Source of the DNA: Lachnospiraceae bacterium
GTDB taxonomy: Bacteria > Bacillota > Clostridia > Lachnospirales > Lachnospiraceae
NCBI GenBank assembly: GCA_910574185.1
Contig: CAJSZQ010000006.1
Location: 1-64,000, forward strand
Direction of reading: 5' to 3'
DNA length: 64,000 nucleotides
A program made the translations under genes and the position numbers. Positions 25,050 to 34,581 of the stretch are shown here, piece by piece. The notes below the pieces were generated by a model. It saw nothing but the letters and a program-made list of their open reading frames with translations, was not told the DNA's origin and searched no databases. The first letter of the stretch is position 1. Each line of letters begins with the position of its first letter.

Positions 25050-27110
25050 ATGAACACAAAACTTGAACCGTTATTTACCCCTTGGAAAATCGGAAACTGC
25101 GAAATTAAAAACCGTATCGTTCTCACTTCCATGGGCGGAACGGATTTGTTCGGATGGATGGAAAAACATCATTTCGATAGAGTCGGCGCCCGTTTTATCA
25201 TGGAAGTCGCGAGAAATAACGCCGGGCTTGTATTGCCAGGCTGTCAGCCCGTATACAATCCTATGGGCGGTCAGTGGCTGCACAAAGAAAAGAAGATATA
25301 TCAGGATTTAAAAAAATGGATGCCGGAATTTCACAAGACCGGAGCGAAGCTGTTTGTCCAGCTTACCGCAGGCTTTGGCCGTTCCTTTACAATCAGCGAA
25401 CTGATGGAAAAACTCTATACCAGCCCTATGTTGAGAAAGATTTCTAAGCCATTTATGGATTTGGATAAAATAACTGCATCCGCGAGTCCTTCTCCTAACC
25501 GCTGGTCAGATAAAGTTCCTTCCCGTGAGATGACTATAGATGAAATTCACGAATTTGTAGAGGCATTTGCAAAGACCGCCAGGCTCTTAAAGGACGCCGG
25601 TGTGGACGGAGTAGAAATCCATGCCGTTCACGAAGGGTATCTTCTGGATCAGTTCGCCCTAAAATATGTAAACAAACGAACCGACCAGTACGGCGGTTCG
25701 TTTGAAAACCGTTACCGCTTCGCCGCAGAGATTGTAAAGGCCATCAAATGGACCTGCGGCCAGGACTTCCCTGTTTCTCTGCGCTACAGCGTTCTCTCCA
25801 AGACCAAGGGGTTCCGTCAGGGCGCCCTGCCGGATGAAGAGTATACGGAAGCGGGACGAGATATGGAAGAGTCTGAACGGGCAGTCAAATATTTGCAGGA
25901 CGCCGGTTATGATATGCTAAATTGCGATAACGGCACCTATGACGCATGGTATTGGGCGCATCCGCCGGTGTATATGCCGGAGAACTGTAATCTGGCCGAC
26001 GTAGAACACATCAAGGAATTTGTAGACATCCCCGTAGTCTGCGCGGGACGATTAGACCCTTACACAGCCGCAGACTCCATCGCCGCCGGGAAGCTGGACG
26101 GCGCCGGTTTCGCAAGACCCTTCCTCGCCGACCAGAAGTGGGTAACCAAGCTGATGAAGGGGAAAGAAGCGGATATACGTCCCTGTATCCTGTGCCACAA
26201 CGGCTGCTTTAATATGTGTCATTATAAGGGCGTTCCGAATGACCAGGATTTAAACGACAGCCTGCATCTGGCCCGCTGTGCCGTCAATGCCGAGACCATG
26301 CAGTGGGGAAGACATCGCATCATTCCTGCCAAAGAGCCAAAGAGAGTCCACATCATCGGCGGCGGAATCGGCGGCATGGAAGCCGCAAGAGTATTGAAAA
26401 AGCGCGGTCATACTCCGATTATCTATGAAAAAGCTGATGTGTTAGGCGGCACATTTATCCCTGCCAGCGCAGAATCCTATAAGGGTAAGCTTCGTGATTT
26501 GCTTGCCTGGTACCGTCGTCAGATGGAGCTTTCAAAGATTGAAATTCATCTGAACGAGAATGTAACTGATTTATCCCGGTTTGGAGACGAACCAATTATC
26601 ATTGCAACCGGCTCTACGCCTCGCATACTAAAAAACGTTCCGGGTTACGAACGTATGATAGAAGCATGCGAATTTCTAAACGGCAAAGAAGTCGGACAGA
26701 AGGTCGCCGTAATCGGAGGCGGACTGACCGGAAGCGAAATTGCCTATGAGCTGGCTCTGATGGGGAAAGAACCGATTATTATTGAGATGAAGGACGATTT
26801 GGTATCCCAGAAGGGCGTCTGTCTGGCAAACAGCTCCTACCTGCGCGAATGGTTTGCATTACATAAGGTTCCGGTACACTTGGAAACCAGCCTGAAAGAA
26901 GTAAAAGAAGGCGCCGTAGTATGTATTGACAAATGGAAAAAGACCATCACGATTCCTTGCGACAGCGTTATTTCCTCAGCAGGATATATCGCTAATCCCA
27001 TGATTGTTGACAAGAAGAAGAAAAATGTATATTTCGTGGGCGACTGCCGGAAGGTGGGTAATCTGCGGAGCGTAATCTGGGGAGCTTATGAGACTGCTAT
27101 GAAGATTTGA
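25050..27110 (+). CDS. Old yellow enzyme-type NADH:flavin oxidoreductase (2-enoate reductase/BaiCD-like)
   Basis: 686 residues in the standard three-domain order. An FMN TIM barrel (1-380) has VQLTAGFGRS, VDGVEIHAVHEGYLLDQF (about 187-204) and NKRTDQYGGSFENRYRF. A [4Fe-4S] segment follows with Cys in CILCHNGCFNMC (about 380-391). The FAD/NAD domains have HIIGGGIGGMEAARVL (about 434) and VAVIGGGLTGSEIAYELA (about 553). Relatives reduce activated C=C bonds: 2-enoates, 2,4-dienoyl-CoA, and bile acid intermediates (BaiCD/BaiH). It is divergent from the cooC-like gene, alone on the plus strand. The substrate cannot be assigned. Confidence 0.88.
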   Translation: MNTKLEPLFTPWKIGNCEIKNRIVLTSMGGTDLFGWMEKHHFDRVGARFIMEVARNNAGLVLPGCQPVYNPMGGQWLHKEKKIYQDLKKWMPEFHKTGAKLFVQLTAGFGRSFTISELMEKLYTSPMLRKISKPFMDLDKITASASPSPNRWSDKVPSREMTIDEIHEFVEAFAKTARLLKDAGVDGVEIHAVHEGYLLDQFALKYVNKRTDQYGGSFENRYRFAAEIVKAIKWTCGQDFPVSLRYSVLSKTKGFRQGALPDEEYTEAGRDMEESERAVKYLQDAGYDMLNCDNGTYDAWYWAHPPVYMPENCNLADVEHIKEFVDIPVVCAGRLDPYTAADSIAAGKLDGAGFARPFLADQKWVTKLMKGKEADIRPCILCHNGCFNMCHYKGVPNDQDLNDSLHLARCAVNAETMQWGRHRIIPAKEPKRVHIIGGGIGGMEAARVLKKRGHTPIIYEKADVLGGTFIPASAESYKGKLRDLLAWYRRQMELSKIEIHLNENVTDLSRFGDEPIIIATGSTPRILKNVPGYERMIEACEFLNGKEVGQKVAVIGGGLTGSEIAYELALMGKEPIIIEMKDDLVSQKGVCLANSSYLREWFALHKVPVHLETSLKEVKEGAVVCIDKWKKTITIPCDSVISSAGYIANPMIVDKKKKNVYFVGDCRKVGNLRSVIWGAYETAMKI

Positions 27111-27172
27111 CAGATGTATCCCAGAGGATATAGAGGTTATCTCAAGATAATACTATAACAAATTATGAATAA

Positions 27173-27223
27173 AGCGCTTCCGGCGCAGATAACACAGGTT
27201 ATTTGCGTCAGAAGCGCCTATTA
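27173..27223. terminator. Bidirectional hairpin between convergent genes
   Basis: AAGCGCTTC and GAAGCGCCT form the outer stem, with GCGCAGATAAC opposite GTTATTTGCGT inside (two G-T pairs). It sits between the stop codons of the oxidoreductase and the PIN gene. The T runs are weak on both sides, so termination is likely but not certain. Confidence 0.6.
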
Positions 27224-27227
27224 TGTC

Positions 27228-27635
27228 TCATTTTCTTAAGTATCGTCCCAAAAATTCTGCCATTGTCACAATTTCCGGTATATCCATGTCCAGAACCAGA
27301 AAATCCTTATCACCCGTCACGAATACGTCAACGCCATCCATAATTGCCGTTGCCAGTATCGGAGAATCTTTTGTATCACGCATTTGGGGGAAATTATTCA
27401 AGTCCAGTGCTTTCGGAGTATAGACCAGTTCAAAAGGAAGTTCCAGAAAGAAACGGTCAAGGAATTTCCTCTTTGCCGGGAACTTTCGATCTGTCACAAG
27501 CCGTAATTCCTCAACCACATAGTCGCACACTACAATCTGGCAGCTATCTGTCAGCCGCCTTGTAAGCTCCCTTGTCTGTGCGTACGGAAAGAAAATCATG
27601 GAAATAAAAATGTTGGTATCAAGCATTACCCGCAA
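27228..27635 (-). CDS. PIN-domain toxin of a toxin-antitoxin pair
   Basis: 135 residues. PIN-domain acidic residues are in place: MLDTNIF (Asp6), VVEEL (about 43), RDTKDSPILATAI (about 90) and TGDKDFLVLD (about 107). PIN toxins are Mg-dependent ribonucleases. The start is directly next to the antitoxin stop, as is typical for a coupled AbrB/PIN pair. The encoded family is the 'putative toxin-antitoxin toxin component, PIN family'. RNA target unknown. Confidence 0.88.
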   Translation of the reverse strand: MRVMLDTNIFISMIFFPYAQTRELTRRLTDSCQIVVCDYVVEELRLVTDRKFPAKRKFLDRFFLELPFELVYTPKALDLNNFPQMRDTKDSPILATAIMDGVDVFVTGDKDFLVLDMDIPEIVTMAEFLGRYLRK

Positions 27636-27636
27636 A

Positions 27637-27894
27637 CTAATACCCCCTTACTTCCTTCCGAATTTCCTTCATATATTCCTGCATCTCTTCCTCGGACGTA
27701 AAGCCTGCTTTCTCTGCTTCTCCGGCAAACGCTTCTTCCGCCCGCTTGAACGCAAGCATTGCAGAATTTTCAAAATAGAATCTGCCGTTTTCCTCCAAAA
27801 TTACAATCTTATCCCCGGCTTTCAGCTTCAGCGCATTTCGCACTGAGACGGGAATGGTAATCTGCCCTTTGCTGGAAATCTTTGCTACTTCCAT
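27637..27894 (-). CDS. AbrB/SpoVT-type antitoxin
   Basis: 85 residues. The N-terminal swapped-hairpin DNA-binding domain reads AKISSKGQITIPVSVRNALKLKAGDKIVI (about 4-32). The acidic helical C-terminus would wrap the toxin. RBS AAAGGGTGACG precedes the ATG. It probably represses its own promoter, which must lie within the upstream pseudogene. It pairs with the PIN toxin with no intergenic space. Confidence 0.88.
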   Translation of the reverse strand: MEVAKISSKGQITIPVSVRNALKLKAGDKIVILEENGRFYFENSAMLAFKRAEEAFAGEAEKAGFTSEEEMQEYMKEIRKEVRGY

Positions 27895-28426
27895 GCATCG
27901 TCACCCTTTCAAAAAATAGCCGCTTGGTTTCCTTTACTTTCTTTACATTTCTATTATACGCAATAGTACGGATAATATCAATCTTTTTCAGAGTCCATTT
28001 CTGTGATTGCTCAGTGACAGAATTTATGCACGTCATCGCAAGATCGACAAAACCTCCTGCCGACGTTTTTAATTCCGCTGAAAAAGAATAATCTTTTTGT
28101 TCGCCAGCGCACTGTACTAACTCAATTTCACTGACTTCAATGGCAGAATTAAACTGCTTAACCAATGCAATACTTTGGTAAAAGGTCCGATTCATTGCAA
28201 GTCCTTCGATGCATGCACCTGTCATGGAATCGCTAAACTGTTCTATAAGGTAATCCTGTAGTTTATCATCTTGTATCAGCCCGGTCCCATCGGCTGCCGC
28301 TGATTCCATAACCGCCTAAGTTGTCTCTGCCGCCGCATCAAAATCCTCTGCCTGCTGCAGAGTGCAGGATAGAAGCTTCTTAAGAGCTGCCCGCGATTGC
28401 CGCTCCAAATCGGCGCTGCCCCGCTT
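27809..28426 (-). pseudogene. Decayed gene with in-frame stop, overlapping the antitoxin
   Basis: A coherent reading frame runs from about 28426, is broken by TAG near 28319 (after a segment ending AEDFDAAAETT), resumes as MESAAADGTGLIQDDKLQDYLIEQF, and continues through VDLAMTCINSVTEQSQKWTLKKIDIIRTIAYN. It then runs 86 bases into the antitoxin gene. The conserved-looking part has the composition of an NTF2-like extracytoplasmic domain, but I cannot name the family. The stop, the missing N-terminus and the overlap indicate a remnant left by insertion of the toxin-antitoxin pair. The gap from 28427 to 28536 shows nothing. Confidence 0.5.
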
Positions 28427-28536
28427 TTATCCAATTACTGTAAAAACAACTTCTTTCCCAACTTTTATTCCCAATTATTTAAATGTTAATATATTGGGAA
28501 TAAAGTTGAAATAAAAATCCTTGGAAATATCATGAA

Positions 28537-30297
28537 CTAATTCAAAAAATAATGCTTCATCTCTTTCTGAAATGAAGAATGCCTCGGGAATTTCCTCTTA
28601 TATTCTGCAAAAATTTCCTGCCTCGCTCCCGGCGTCCCCATATCCTCTTTTATCTCAGCCACCATTGCCAGCAATTCCGCAGAAGCCCCATAATGATTCC
28701 TGTGCTGTCCATCCACAATTGCATCCGCCCTGCCATACACGATTTTCTCCGCCCATTGCAAATACCGCTTCCGCTTTGCCTGTTCCATCGGATAATATTT
28801 CTTCCAGCGCTGAAAATAATTCCAGAACACGCTTACTTCCCATTCGCGGCTCTCTTCTTCTATCTCACGCTCAAATCTCAAAGCGTATCTTGCGTCTGCT
28901 TCACTGTAAAACCCCCATCCAAGATAGGAAGCAATCCCTGCCGCCGCCTTCGACGGCTGTTTTCTCTCATACAGATACAACAAAATCAGACGAATCCCTT
29001 CCCGAATAAATCTGGAACTCCATCCCAGCGAACCTTTGGGATTTTTCGACATTTTCCTTACCAGTTGAAAATCTCCGGTATAGAAGCTCAGTCTGTAATA
29101 TTGAAAATCATTGATACTATTCTGACGCAATTCCTCATTTCTAACATATTCTTCCTTCTTAACTCTTATCCCCTCATCCAGAACTTCCTTTCCTCTTATC
29201 CCATACTTCTCTGCCATTTCCTTCGTACCAAATAAACGCAGTAAATTCTTATCGATAGAATCCGAACGGAAGCACTCCCAGCAAAACCGCATCATCGCTT
29301 CCTCGTGCATCAGACTGGAAGCGGCATACGCCGCCCTTAACGCCGCCTTACTCCGAATACTCAGTCTGACGTCAATTTTCTCTAACGCCCGTTCGCCAAT
29401 CTCTTCTATCTTCCCGTAATCATGGGCTTTCTCAGACTCTTCCATCGCCGCCAGATACAGGGACGGATGAGTCTGACAGTTTTCATCCGCCATTCGCAAA
29501 AGTCCCTCCGCACCTTCATGATACAGAATCGCTTCCTGCAAAAGCCTGCTCTCCGCATCGCCGCTCCTGGTTTTCAAAAGGGCAATCCAGTCCTGCCAGA
29601 ACCGCTCCGTTCCAGCCAGAGTCTCCCGCCCCACAAAGAACATATCGTCAATATGTAACTTCTGAAACGAATAACGTGTGAAATAACCATACATATCTTC
29701 CGCCCGCTTATCCGCCTCCGTCACCTGATAGTCCGCATACAGCGTCAGCAAAGCCACCTGCTCCAAATCAGTGCGTATAATCTCCTTCTCTTCCAGCAGC
29801 TCCAAATCCGCAGCTTCGTCGTCGCCAAATTCACTGTCTGTACTCACATACATATCCCATAACCACTCGTAGAGCCAAACCGCCTCCTCATACCGTCTGT
29901 CATCTACACAATCCTTCGCAAACTGAATAATAGACTGAATCTTGTTCCCGATGTCCTGATTGTCATAATACTCTGTAATCCAGTCCGGATCCCAGTATCC
30001 TGTGGAATAATCCTCATATTCCTCTGTATTCAGATATAGCTCGCCTTCGTCAATCTGCTCCATCCAGACCTTATATTTTGCTAATTTCTCCTCCACATAC
30101 TCCTGAGACATACGGCTGGGCAGATGATTCGCTAAAGGCTTTTCAGATTCACCGGATTCTGTGGTCTCAGTCTGGCATTCTTCAATAAAAGCTTCCAACT
30201 CCCGATATTGCTCGTCCGACAAATGTTCGGACATTTTCAGGATGATTTGCTGAAGGTTTTCTTTACTTAAATTACTAATCTTTTGTTCCATAATCAT
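28537..30297 (-). CDS. Large helical repeat protein of unknown function
   Basis: 586 residues, acidic and almost wholly alpha-helical. Amphipathic helix pairs recur, as in EEAVWLYEWLWDMYV, ALRAAYAASSLMHEEAMMRFC and ASAELLAMVAEIKEDM, and suggest a TPR-like solenoid. The N-terminal 60 residues are a separate short helical domain (LSKENLQQIILKMSEHLSDEQYRELEAFIEEC). No signal peptide, membrane segment or catalytic motif. It is a lone minus-strand gene within an accessory block next to defence-like genes. I do not recognise it; scaffolding or regulation is a guess. Confidence 0.75.
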   Translation of the reverse strand: MIMEQKISNLSKENLQQIILKMSEHLSDEQYRELEAFIEECQTETTESGESEKPLANHLPSRMSQEYVEEKLAKYKVWMEQIDEGELYLNTEEYEDYSTGYWDPDWITEYYDNQDIGNKIQSIIQFAKDCVDDRRYEEAVWLYEWLWDMYVSTDSEFGDDEAADLELLEEKEIIRTDLEQVALLTLYADYQVTEADKRAEDMYGYFTRYSFQKLHIDDMFFVGRETLAGTERFWQDWIALLKTRSGDAESRLLQEAILYHEGAEGLLRMADENCQTHPSLYLAAMEESEKAHDYGKIEEIGERALEKIDVRLSIRSKAALRAAYAASSLMHEEAMMRFCWECFRSDSIDKNLLRLFGTKEMAEKYGIRGKEVLDEGIRVKKEEYVRNEELRQNSINDFQYYRLSFYTGDFQLVRKMSKNPKGSLGWSSRFIREGIRLILLYLYERKQPSKAAAGIASYLGWGFYSEADARYALRFEREIEEESREWEVSVFWNYFQRWKKYYPMEQAKRKRYLQWAEKIVYGRADAIVDGQHRNHYGASAELLAMVAEIKEDMGTPGARQEIFAEYKRKFPRHSSFQKEMKHYFLN

Positions 30298-30313
30298 TAA
30301 ATCCTTTCAGGTT

Positions 30314-30394
30314 AGGAACTGTGAAAAATTATTGATTCACAGTTCCTTATTTCACAATCCACTTTCCTTTTCTGCCAAAGCGTGTCTGAAAATT
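30314..30394. repeat. Hairpin plus intergenic repeat terminus
   Basis: A 12-bp stem (AGGAACTGTGAA 30314-30325 with TTCACAGTTCCT 30336-30347) lies just upstream of the 586-residue gene. It is followed at 30379-30394 by AGCGTGTCTGAAAATT, a sequence that recurs with one or two changes at 33512-33527 and 37683-37698. The rest of the 200-bp gap (to 30496) is G/T-rich with no gene. The shared terminus suggests a family of intergenic repeats. Confidence 0.4.
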
Positions 30395-30496
30395 GCTTTC
30401 TGCAAGATGCCGTCCCAATTTGCATCAGATTTTACGCTGGGTTTGGGAGGTGTAGCGGTTGGGTGGTCTGGGTGGCGCTTGGTATGACCATGTCCC

Positions 30497-31675
30497 CTAA
30501 ATTTTCTTCAACGGTACGATAATCCGGAATATATCTTCATCAATAAATTCGGGATCTCTGCCAGAGTAAAATTTACTGTATTTAAACAAATTTCTCACGC
30601 CTGAACCAAGCTGATCTGCGTACCCTATATTCCGAAAGAATGCTGCAATAATCGGGTTCTTTGGAGACGGTTCCATATTGTCCGGTGTAATTACTGTATT
30701 TTGCGAAGCCCGATTGGCATTCTCCACATACATCCGTTCCCGCTCAATCACAAATTTCGCCTGATAAGAGCTTGTATATTCCCGATGAATCAATGTATTC
30801 GCAATAATCTCACGAGTAATAATATCCCTCAGGCTTTTCCGCTGGTCAGCTTCCAGAAAAAATTTATCCGGCAAGTGCTTCCTCCCAAATTCCATCAACC
30901 GCTCATAGCTTTCTATCAGATTCGTCTGCACAATTTCTCTGTCGTCATAACGGTCTGTATCAACGCGCCGAAGCAGTGCGTCCGTAACATAAGCCGGCAC
31001 AATATCCATAATTACATCATCTTTCCCCAGAAGCATAACTGCAGCCAGATTAAATCCCTGCTCGCCAGTCACGCGGTCCATTGTATAAAGCCTTGCACTT
31101 TTCAGCAATTCATCATCCGTCATACTTCCCCATAAATGTCCTCCTCCGCCACTTCCATTATCTGCCATAACCCGAATCTTTGAAAGCAGCTCAAGCCGAA
31201 GATCCGTCTTCGTTACATACGGGTAAATTTTCCGCTCTGTAAAGATTTCCTGTTTGCGGATGTACATTTGTGCAATCTGTGAAGTCGCAGTCACTTTCAC
31301 ATCCGCATCATCCACGCGGTCATAAATGACCTTCTTATAGCTATGAACCTCCGCGCTGGGAAGAACATGAATGTGAATAATTGTCTTTCCATTATACTGT
31401 AAAATCTTGGGAGACAGATAAACTGTTGGTGTAAATAACGCAGGATTGCTTACACAGCTAATAAAATTCTTCACCATATCAGGCGCCGCCTTTTCAGGCA
31501 CACCGGAAACTGTCCCGTTATCTTGTATACCTAAGAATATGTCTCCGCCAAAACGATTCAGAAAAGAACATACCGTCTCGTATACATCGCTTTCGATGCC
31601 ATTTCCGCAGCGTTTAAATTCAACTGCAATGGTTTCACCGATTTCTAAGATTGTTCTAATCGTCTCTGTATTCAA
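30497..31675 (-). CDS. AlbA_2/Schlafen-like ATP-binding protein
   Basis: 392 residues. The N-terminal AlbA_2 domain has ETIAVEFKRCGNG, VCSFLNRFGGDIFLGIQDNGTVSGV (about 30-58) and IYDRVDDADVKVTATSQIAQMYIRKQE (about 116-142). The C-terminal HATPase_c_4-type region has LRDIITREIIANTLIHREYTS (about 290-310), VENANRAS and ADQLGSGVRNLFKYSKFYSG. Such proteins act as transcriptional regulators or phage-defence nucleases. The usual C-terminal winged helix is absent, so it is somewhat shorter than the roughly 450-500 residue form. It is flanked by HNH, methyltransferase and toxin-antitoxin genes. Confidence 0.82.
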   Translation of the reverse strand: MNTETIRTILEIGETIAVEFKRCGNGIESDVYETVCSFLNRFGGDIFLGIQDNGTVSGVPEKAAPDMVKNFISCVSNPALFTPTVYLSPKILQYNGKTIIHIHVLPSAEVHSYKKVIYDRVDDADVKVTATSQIAQMYIRKQEIFTERKIYPYVTKTDLRLELLSKIRVMADNGSGGGGHLWGSMTDDELLKSARLYTMDRVTGEQGFNLAAVMLLGKDDVIMDIVPAYVTDALLRRVDTDRYDDREIVQTNLIESYERLMEFGRKHLPDKFFLEADQRKSLRDIITREIIANTLIHREYTSSYQAKFVIERERMYVENANRASQNTVITPDNMEPSPKNPIIAAFFRNIGYADQLGSGVRNLFKYSKFYSGRDPEFIDEDIFRIIVPLKKI

Positions 31676-31743
31676 CTTTTCTGCCTCCTATCCTTATTTT
31701 ATCTAAACCCCTTATACAAAAGTTTTTTGTAATATTATTTCAG

Positions 31744-32322
31744 TTATACCCTATATTTCAAAACAAAATTCATCCATTGAAAACCCGTTCTCCCTGCCGC
31801 ATCTCCAGAATACCATACCTCCTCAACCCTTAAACTCAGATTCGTCTCTATGATTTCCTGAAAAAGCATTTCATCAAATTCCAAAAAAAATCTTCCGTCC
31901 TCACACTTCCCGGTCTGAATCCCATTCTTTCCAGACACATATATGAACCCGCCCGGTTTCAGATACCCGCCAATTCCTGCAAAAAACTCCAGCAAATTCT
32001 CTTTTGTCAGATGAAGCAAGGACGCGCATGCCCAAATTGCATCAAATCTCATGACTGGATGATATTCTTCAACCGGCAGACATACAATCTCTCCGTCAAA
32101 CTGTCTCTTCATCCACTCGCAAAGCCTCTTTGAAGGCTCCAGCGCTGTAACTTCATAGCCCTGTTTTCTAAAATAAACGGCGTCTCTCCCGCTGCCGCTT
32201 CCCAAATCCAGGATCTGGCAGCCTGCCGGGAGCCTCGGAAGAAAATGTCTGTATGTATCTGTCATATCCGCGTGAAATGTCTGTATAAAGTATTCTTCCG
32301 CATACATGTCATAATAATTCAA
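31744..32322 (-). CDS. Class I SAM-dependent methyltransferase
   Basis: About 192 residues from the TTG at 32322 (GAGGTG upstream at 9 bases); an ATG at 32346 inside the HNH gene is the alternative. SAM motif I is ILDLGSGSGRDAVYFRKQGYEVTALEPS (about 42-69). DAIWACASLLHL (about 103) and a YVSGKNG segment follow. This is the Methyltransf_11/25 type that acts on small molecules or proteins; no DNA-methylase catalytic motif (NPPY/DPPY or PCQ) is present. It follows the HNH gene with a gap of about 8 bp, so the two are co-transcribed. Confidence 0.82.
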   Translation of the reverse strand: MNYYDMYAEEYFIQTFHADMTDTYRHFLPRLPAGCQILDLGSGSGRDAVYFRKQGYEVTALEPSKRLCEWMKRQFDGEIVCLPVEEYHPVMRFDAIWACASLLHLTKENLLEFFAGIGGYLKPGGFIYVSGKNGIQTGKCEDGRFFLEFDEMLFQEIIETNLSLRVEEVWYSGDAAGRTGFQWMNFVLKYRV

Positions 32323-32330
32323 TCCACATT

Positions 32331-33431
32331 TCACCTCATAACCCAACTGTTGAATCCGGCATTTCTGGCAGACTGATAGACCGGAAGTATTACTTCTTCA
32401 AGTCTTTCTGAAAACTCCTTTTCACTAAGCCCCTGCCGATACAGCCTGCCCCGGATTTCCATATTATTCAAATGCTCTTTTGCACACTTTTCAAACTCTT
32501 CCTGCACCCGGGGAAACCTCCACATCATTTCATAAGAAGCATATTCTGTCTTACATAGCAGGGGAAAATATAATTCCCAGTCTGGAAGATGATTGCTCTT
32601 ACTGCTGTTAATACTTTTTGTTGTCGGATGCAGATTCCAAAACTCATCATGCGCTACATAGGACCATGGTACAAAATGGTCTATAGAGACATCCTTCTCA
32701 CTCAGTTCTGTATCCGCATAAATCTCATGAATCGGATGCAAATGAATAATCAGCTTCCAATATTTCTTAACCTTATCCAGCTTGCGCTCTTTCGGCGGAT
32801 AAAGCTTATCCACAATACCTGGAACACTTGGATTTCTGCGCTGAAGATAAGTAATCATATTCAGCTCAATCCATCCCTGAATAATCTCATGATTCTGCCG
32901 AATGTAGAAAATCCAGTCCGGCTGAAGCTCTATTCTGGTCTGAAGCCCCTCAAATGCCTGAAAATAATACATTAAACGCTTTTCCTGATTAATTCGTTCA
33001 GCCAGCTCTCCCTCGGTACGCTTCCATTCGTCTCCCCGCATAGACTCCATAAAAGGCGCCTGCAGACGATAAGGGACATTCCGTATCAAAGTCCGCTTCA
33101 TTCTCATAACGTCCCTGTCTCTGCAGTTCTCCAGATACTCCAGAAGCGCTTCTTTCTTCTCACTGGACTTCATGGCGCTGATCCCGGCCAAACGATTCAC
33201 TGCCTTTTCCAGCGTGTCGTTCGGTCCGAGATTTAGATGGTACTCTGTTACCATATACCATGCGTCCGCAATCATCTCATTTATCAATTCCTCGTAGGTA
33301 AACATATTCTTCCCCTGCATGATTCTGGATACAATTGCCTGAAACCAGAATAGCTTGTAACACTCGCTTTTATTGTCAAATAAACGGGAAAAATGTGCTA
33401 TATCAAGTTTTTCAGAATAGGGTAACTGCAA
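32331..33431 (-). CDS. HNH endonuclease-domain protein
   Basis: About 366 residues, taking the TTG at 33431 that follows GGAGGTG by 6 bases. The N-terminal 240 residues are helical and unassigned. An HNH nuclease motif follows: VSIDHFVPWSYVAHDEFWNLHPTTKSINSSKSNHLP (about 255-290), with the His-Asn-Asn pattern. The C-terminus is helical and charged. HNH proteins with a large unique N-terminus are frequent in anti-phage islands. Pairing with a methyltransferase and proximity to toxin-antitoxin and AAA genes fit this, but no named system matches. Confidence 0.78.
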   Translation of the reverse strand: MQLPYSEKLDIAHFSRLFDNKSECYKLFWFQAIVSRIMQGKNMFTYEELINEMIADAWYMVTEYHLNLGPNDTLEKAVNRLAGISAMKSSEKKEALLEYLENCRDRDVMRMKRTLIRNVPYRLQAPFMESMRGDEWKRTEGELAERINQEKRLMYYFQAFEGLQTRIELQPDWIFYIRQNHEIIQGWIELNMITYLQRRNPSVPGIVDKLYPPKERKLDKVKKYWKLIIHLHPIHEIYADTELSEKDVSIDHFVPWSYVAHDEFWNLHPTTKSINSSKSNHLPDWELYFPLLCKTEYASYEMMWRFPRVQEEFEKCAKEHLNNMEIRGRLYRQGLSEKEFSERLEEVILPVYQSARNAGFNSWVMR

Positions 33432-33507
33432 TACGCACACCTCCCCTCACCGTTAAATAAATTAATAAACATAACCTGAATATGAACCACAGTTTCTTGC
33501 GCCTGCA

Positions 33508-34563
33508 CTAAAGCGTGTTTGAAAATTCCCTTATCTCCCCAGCAAGGCTAAACGGAATAATTGTTCCAGATTCCGTCTCCTTATAAGCTCTCTCCTCATG
33601 CATATAATCTACAATATCCGAAGCTTTATATATCTTGAATTTTTTAACAACCGCATCCAATACCGCTCTTTCTTCTTCGTCCAAAATAGAATACTTTACA
33701 TTTTTGTTTGGATATACATGAAGCATCGTATCATAATGATACCCCATTTCTTCCTGAACATTTATATTCTCAAGATTCATAAGGCTATAATGCCCAACTG
33801 GTAGCGCTCCCATTGCCTCATGTCTGTATACCAGCCCAGTTATTGCCTTTCCGGTTCTCTTATAACTTAAAGCATCTGCAAACCACAGCATTTTCATAAG
33901 CTTAACCTTATAAAGATTGGATACAGTTTCCGCAAAATAAGATATCACAGCTTCTAGTTTATCTATATTCAAAGGAACATATCCATTCAAATCGGAAGGT
34001 TCTTCAAAACTAACATACTCCCCTTCAAATATCTGCCTTGTAAGGTATTCCTTTCCATACGTATCTAATTTTTCTACTATTCTTGAGCGAATTTCCTGTC
34101 TTTTTAACCCTGAAAACTTATCCGAGTTCTTCTTTAAAAATTCCAATGCCTGCAGGGGGTTATCCTTAATCAGGCGGAGCATTGTATCGTACGCCTCATC
34201 CTGAATGGCTTTGCTCTCATATCTGGAAATCGTAGCCTCTCCCCATCCAAGCAAACGCGCCAAATCCACTTGCGACAGTCCATAGCCTTCTCTTATTTCT
34301 ATAATTTCGTCAGAAGTAAGCAAGCCATGTTTCACCCGGTATGCATTTCTGGCATTCAGGAGGTTCTCATTCGTCATTGCCCCGATTTCAAATTCATTCT
34401 CTTCATCGCTTGCGTTGGTACAGAAGTAAAACCTTTCTTCATAGGTTACTTCTTCGCCTTTTATAGTCAAAACCGCAGTGCGCTTTCTTTCTTCAACTTC
34501 ATGAATCCTATCGCATACCGGGCAATTCATACAAACTTTCCTGATCAACATATTGGCTTTCAT
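33508..34563 (-). CDS. Panacea (SocA/DUF4065) antitoxin with zinc-ribbon HTH N-terminus
   Basis: 351 residues in three parts. An MqsA-like zinc ribbon has CMNCPVCDRIHEVEE and a later Cys (about 11-50). A Cro/C1 helix-turn-helix reads SDEIIEIREGYGLSQVDLARLLGWGEATISRYES (about 83-117). A C-terminal Panacea/DUF4065 domain has KLMKMLWFADALSYKRTGKAITGLVYRHEAMGALPVG (about 220-256). Panacea antitoxins neutralise many unrelated toxins (PanAT systems). It is 18 bp downstream of the small toxin gene. An ATG at 34551 may be the real start. Predicted DNA-binding autorepressor and antitoxin. Confidence 0.85.
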   Translation of the reverse strand: MKANMLIRKVCMNCPVCDRIHEVEERKRTAVLTIKGEEVTYEERFYFCTNASDEENEFEIGAMTNENLLNARNAYRVKHGLLTSDEIIEIREGYGLSQVDLARLLGWGEATISRYESKAIQDEAYDTMLRLIKDNPLQALEFLKKNSDKFSGLKRQEIRSRIVEKLDTYGKEYLTRQIFEGEYVSFEEPSDLNGYVPLNIDKLEAVISYFAETVSNLYKVKLMKMLWFADALSYKRTGKAITGLVYRHEAMGALPVGHYSLMNLENINVQEEMGYHYDTMLHVYPNKNVKYSILDEEERAVLDAVVKKFKIYKASDIVDYMHEERAYKETESGTIIPFSLAGEIREFSNTL

Positions 34564-34581
34564 TCCTTTCTTCCTTTTTAT

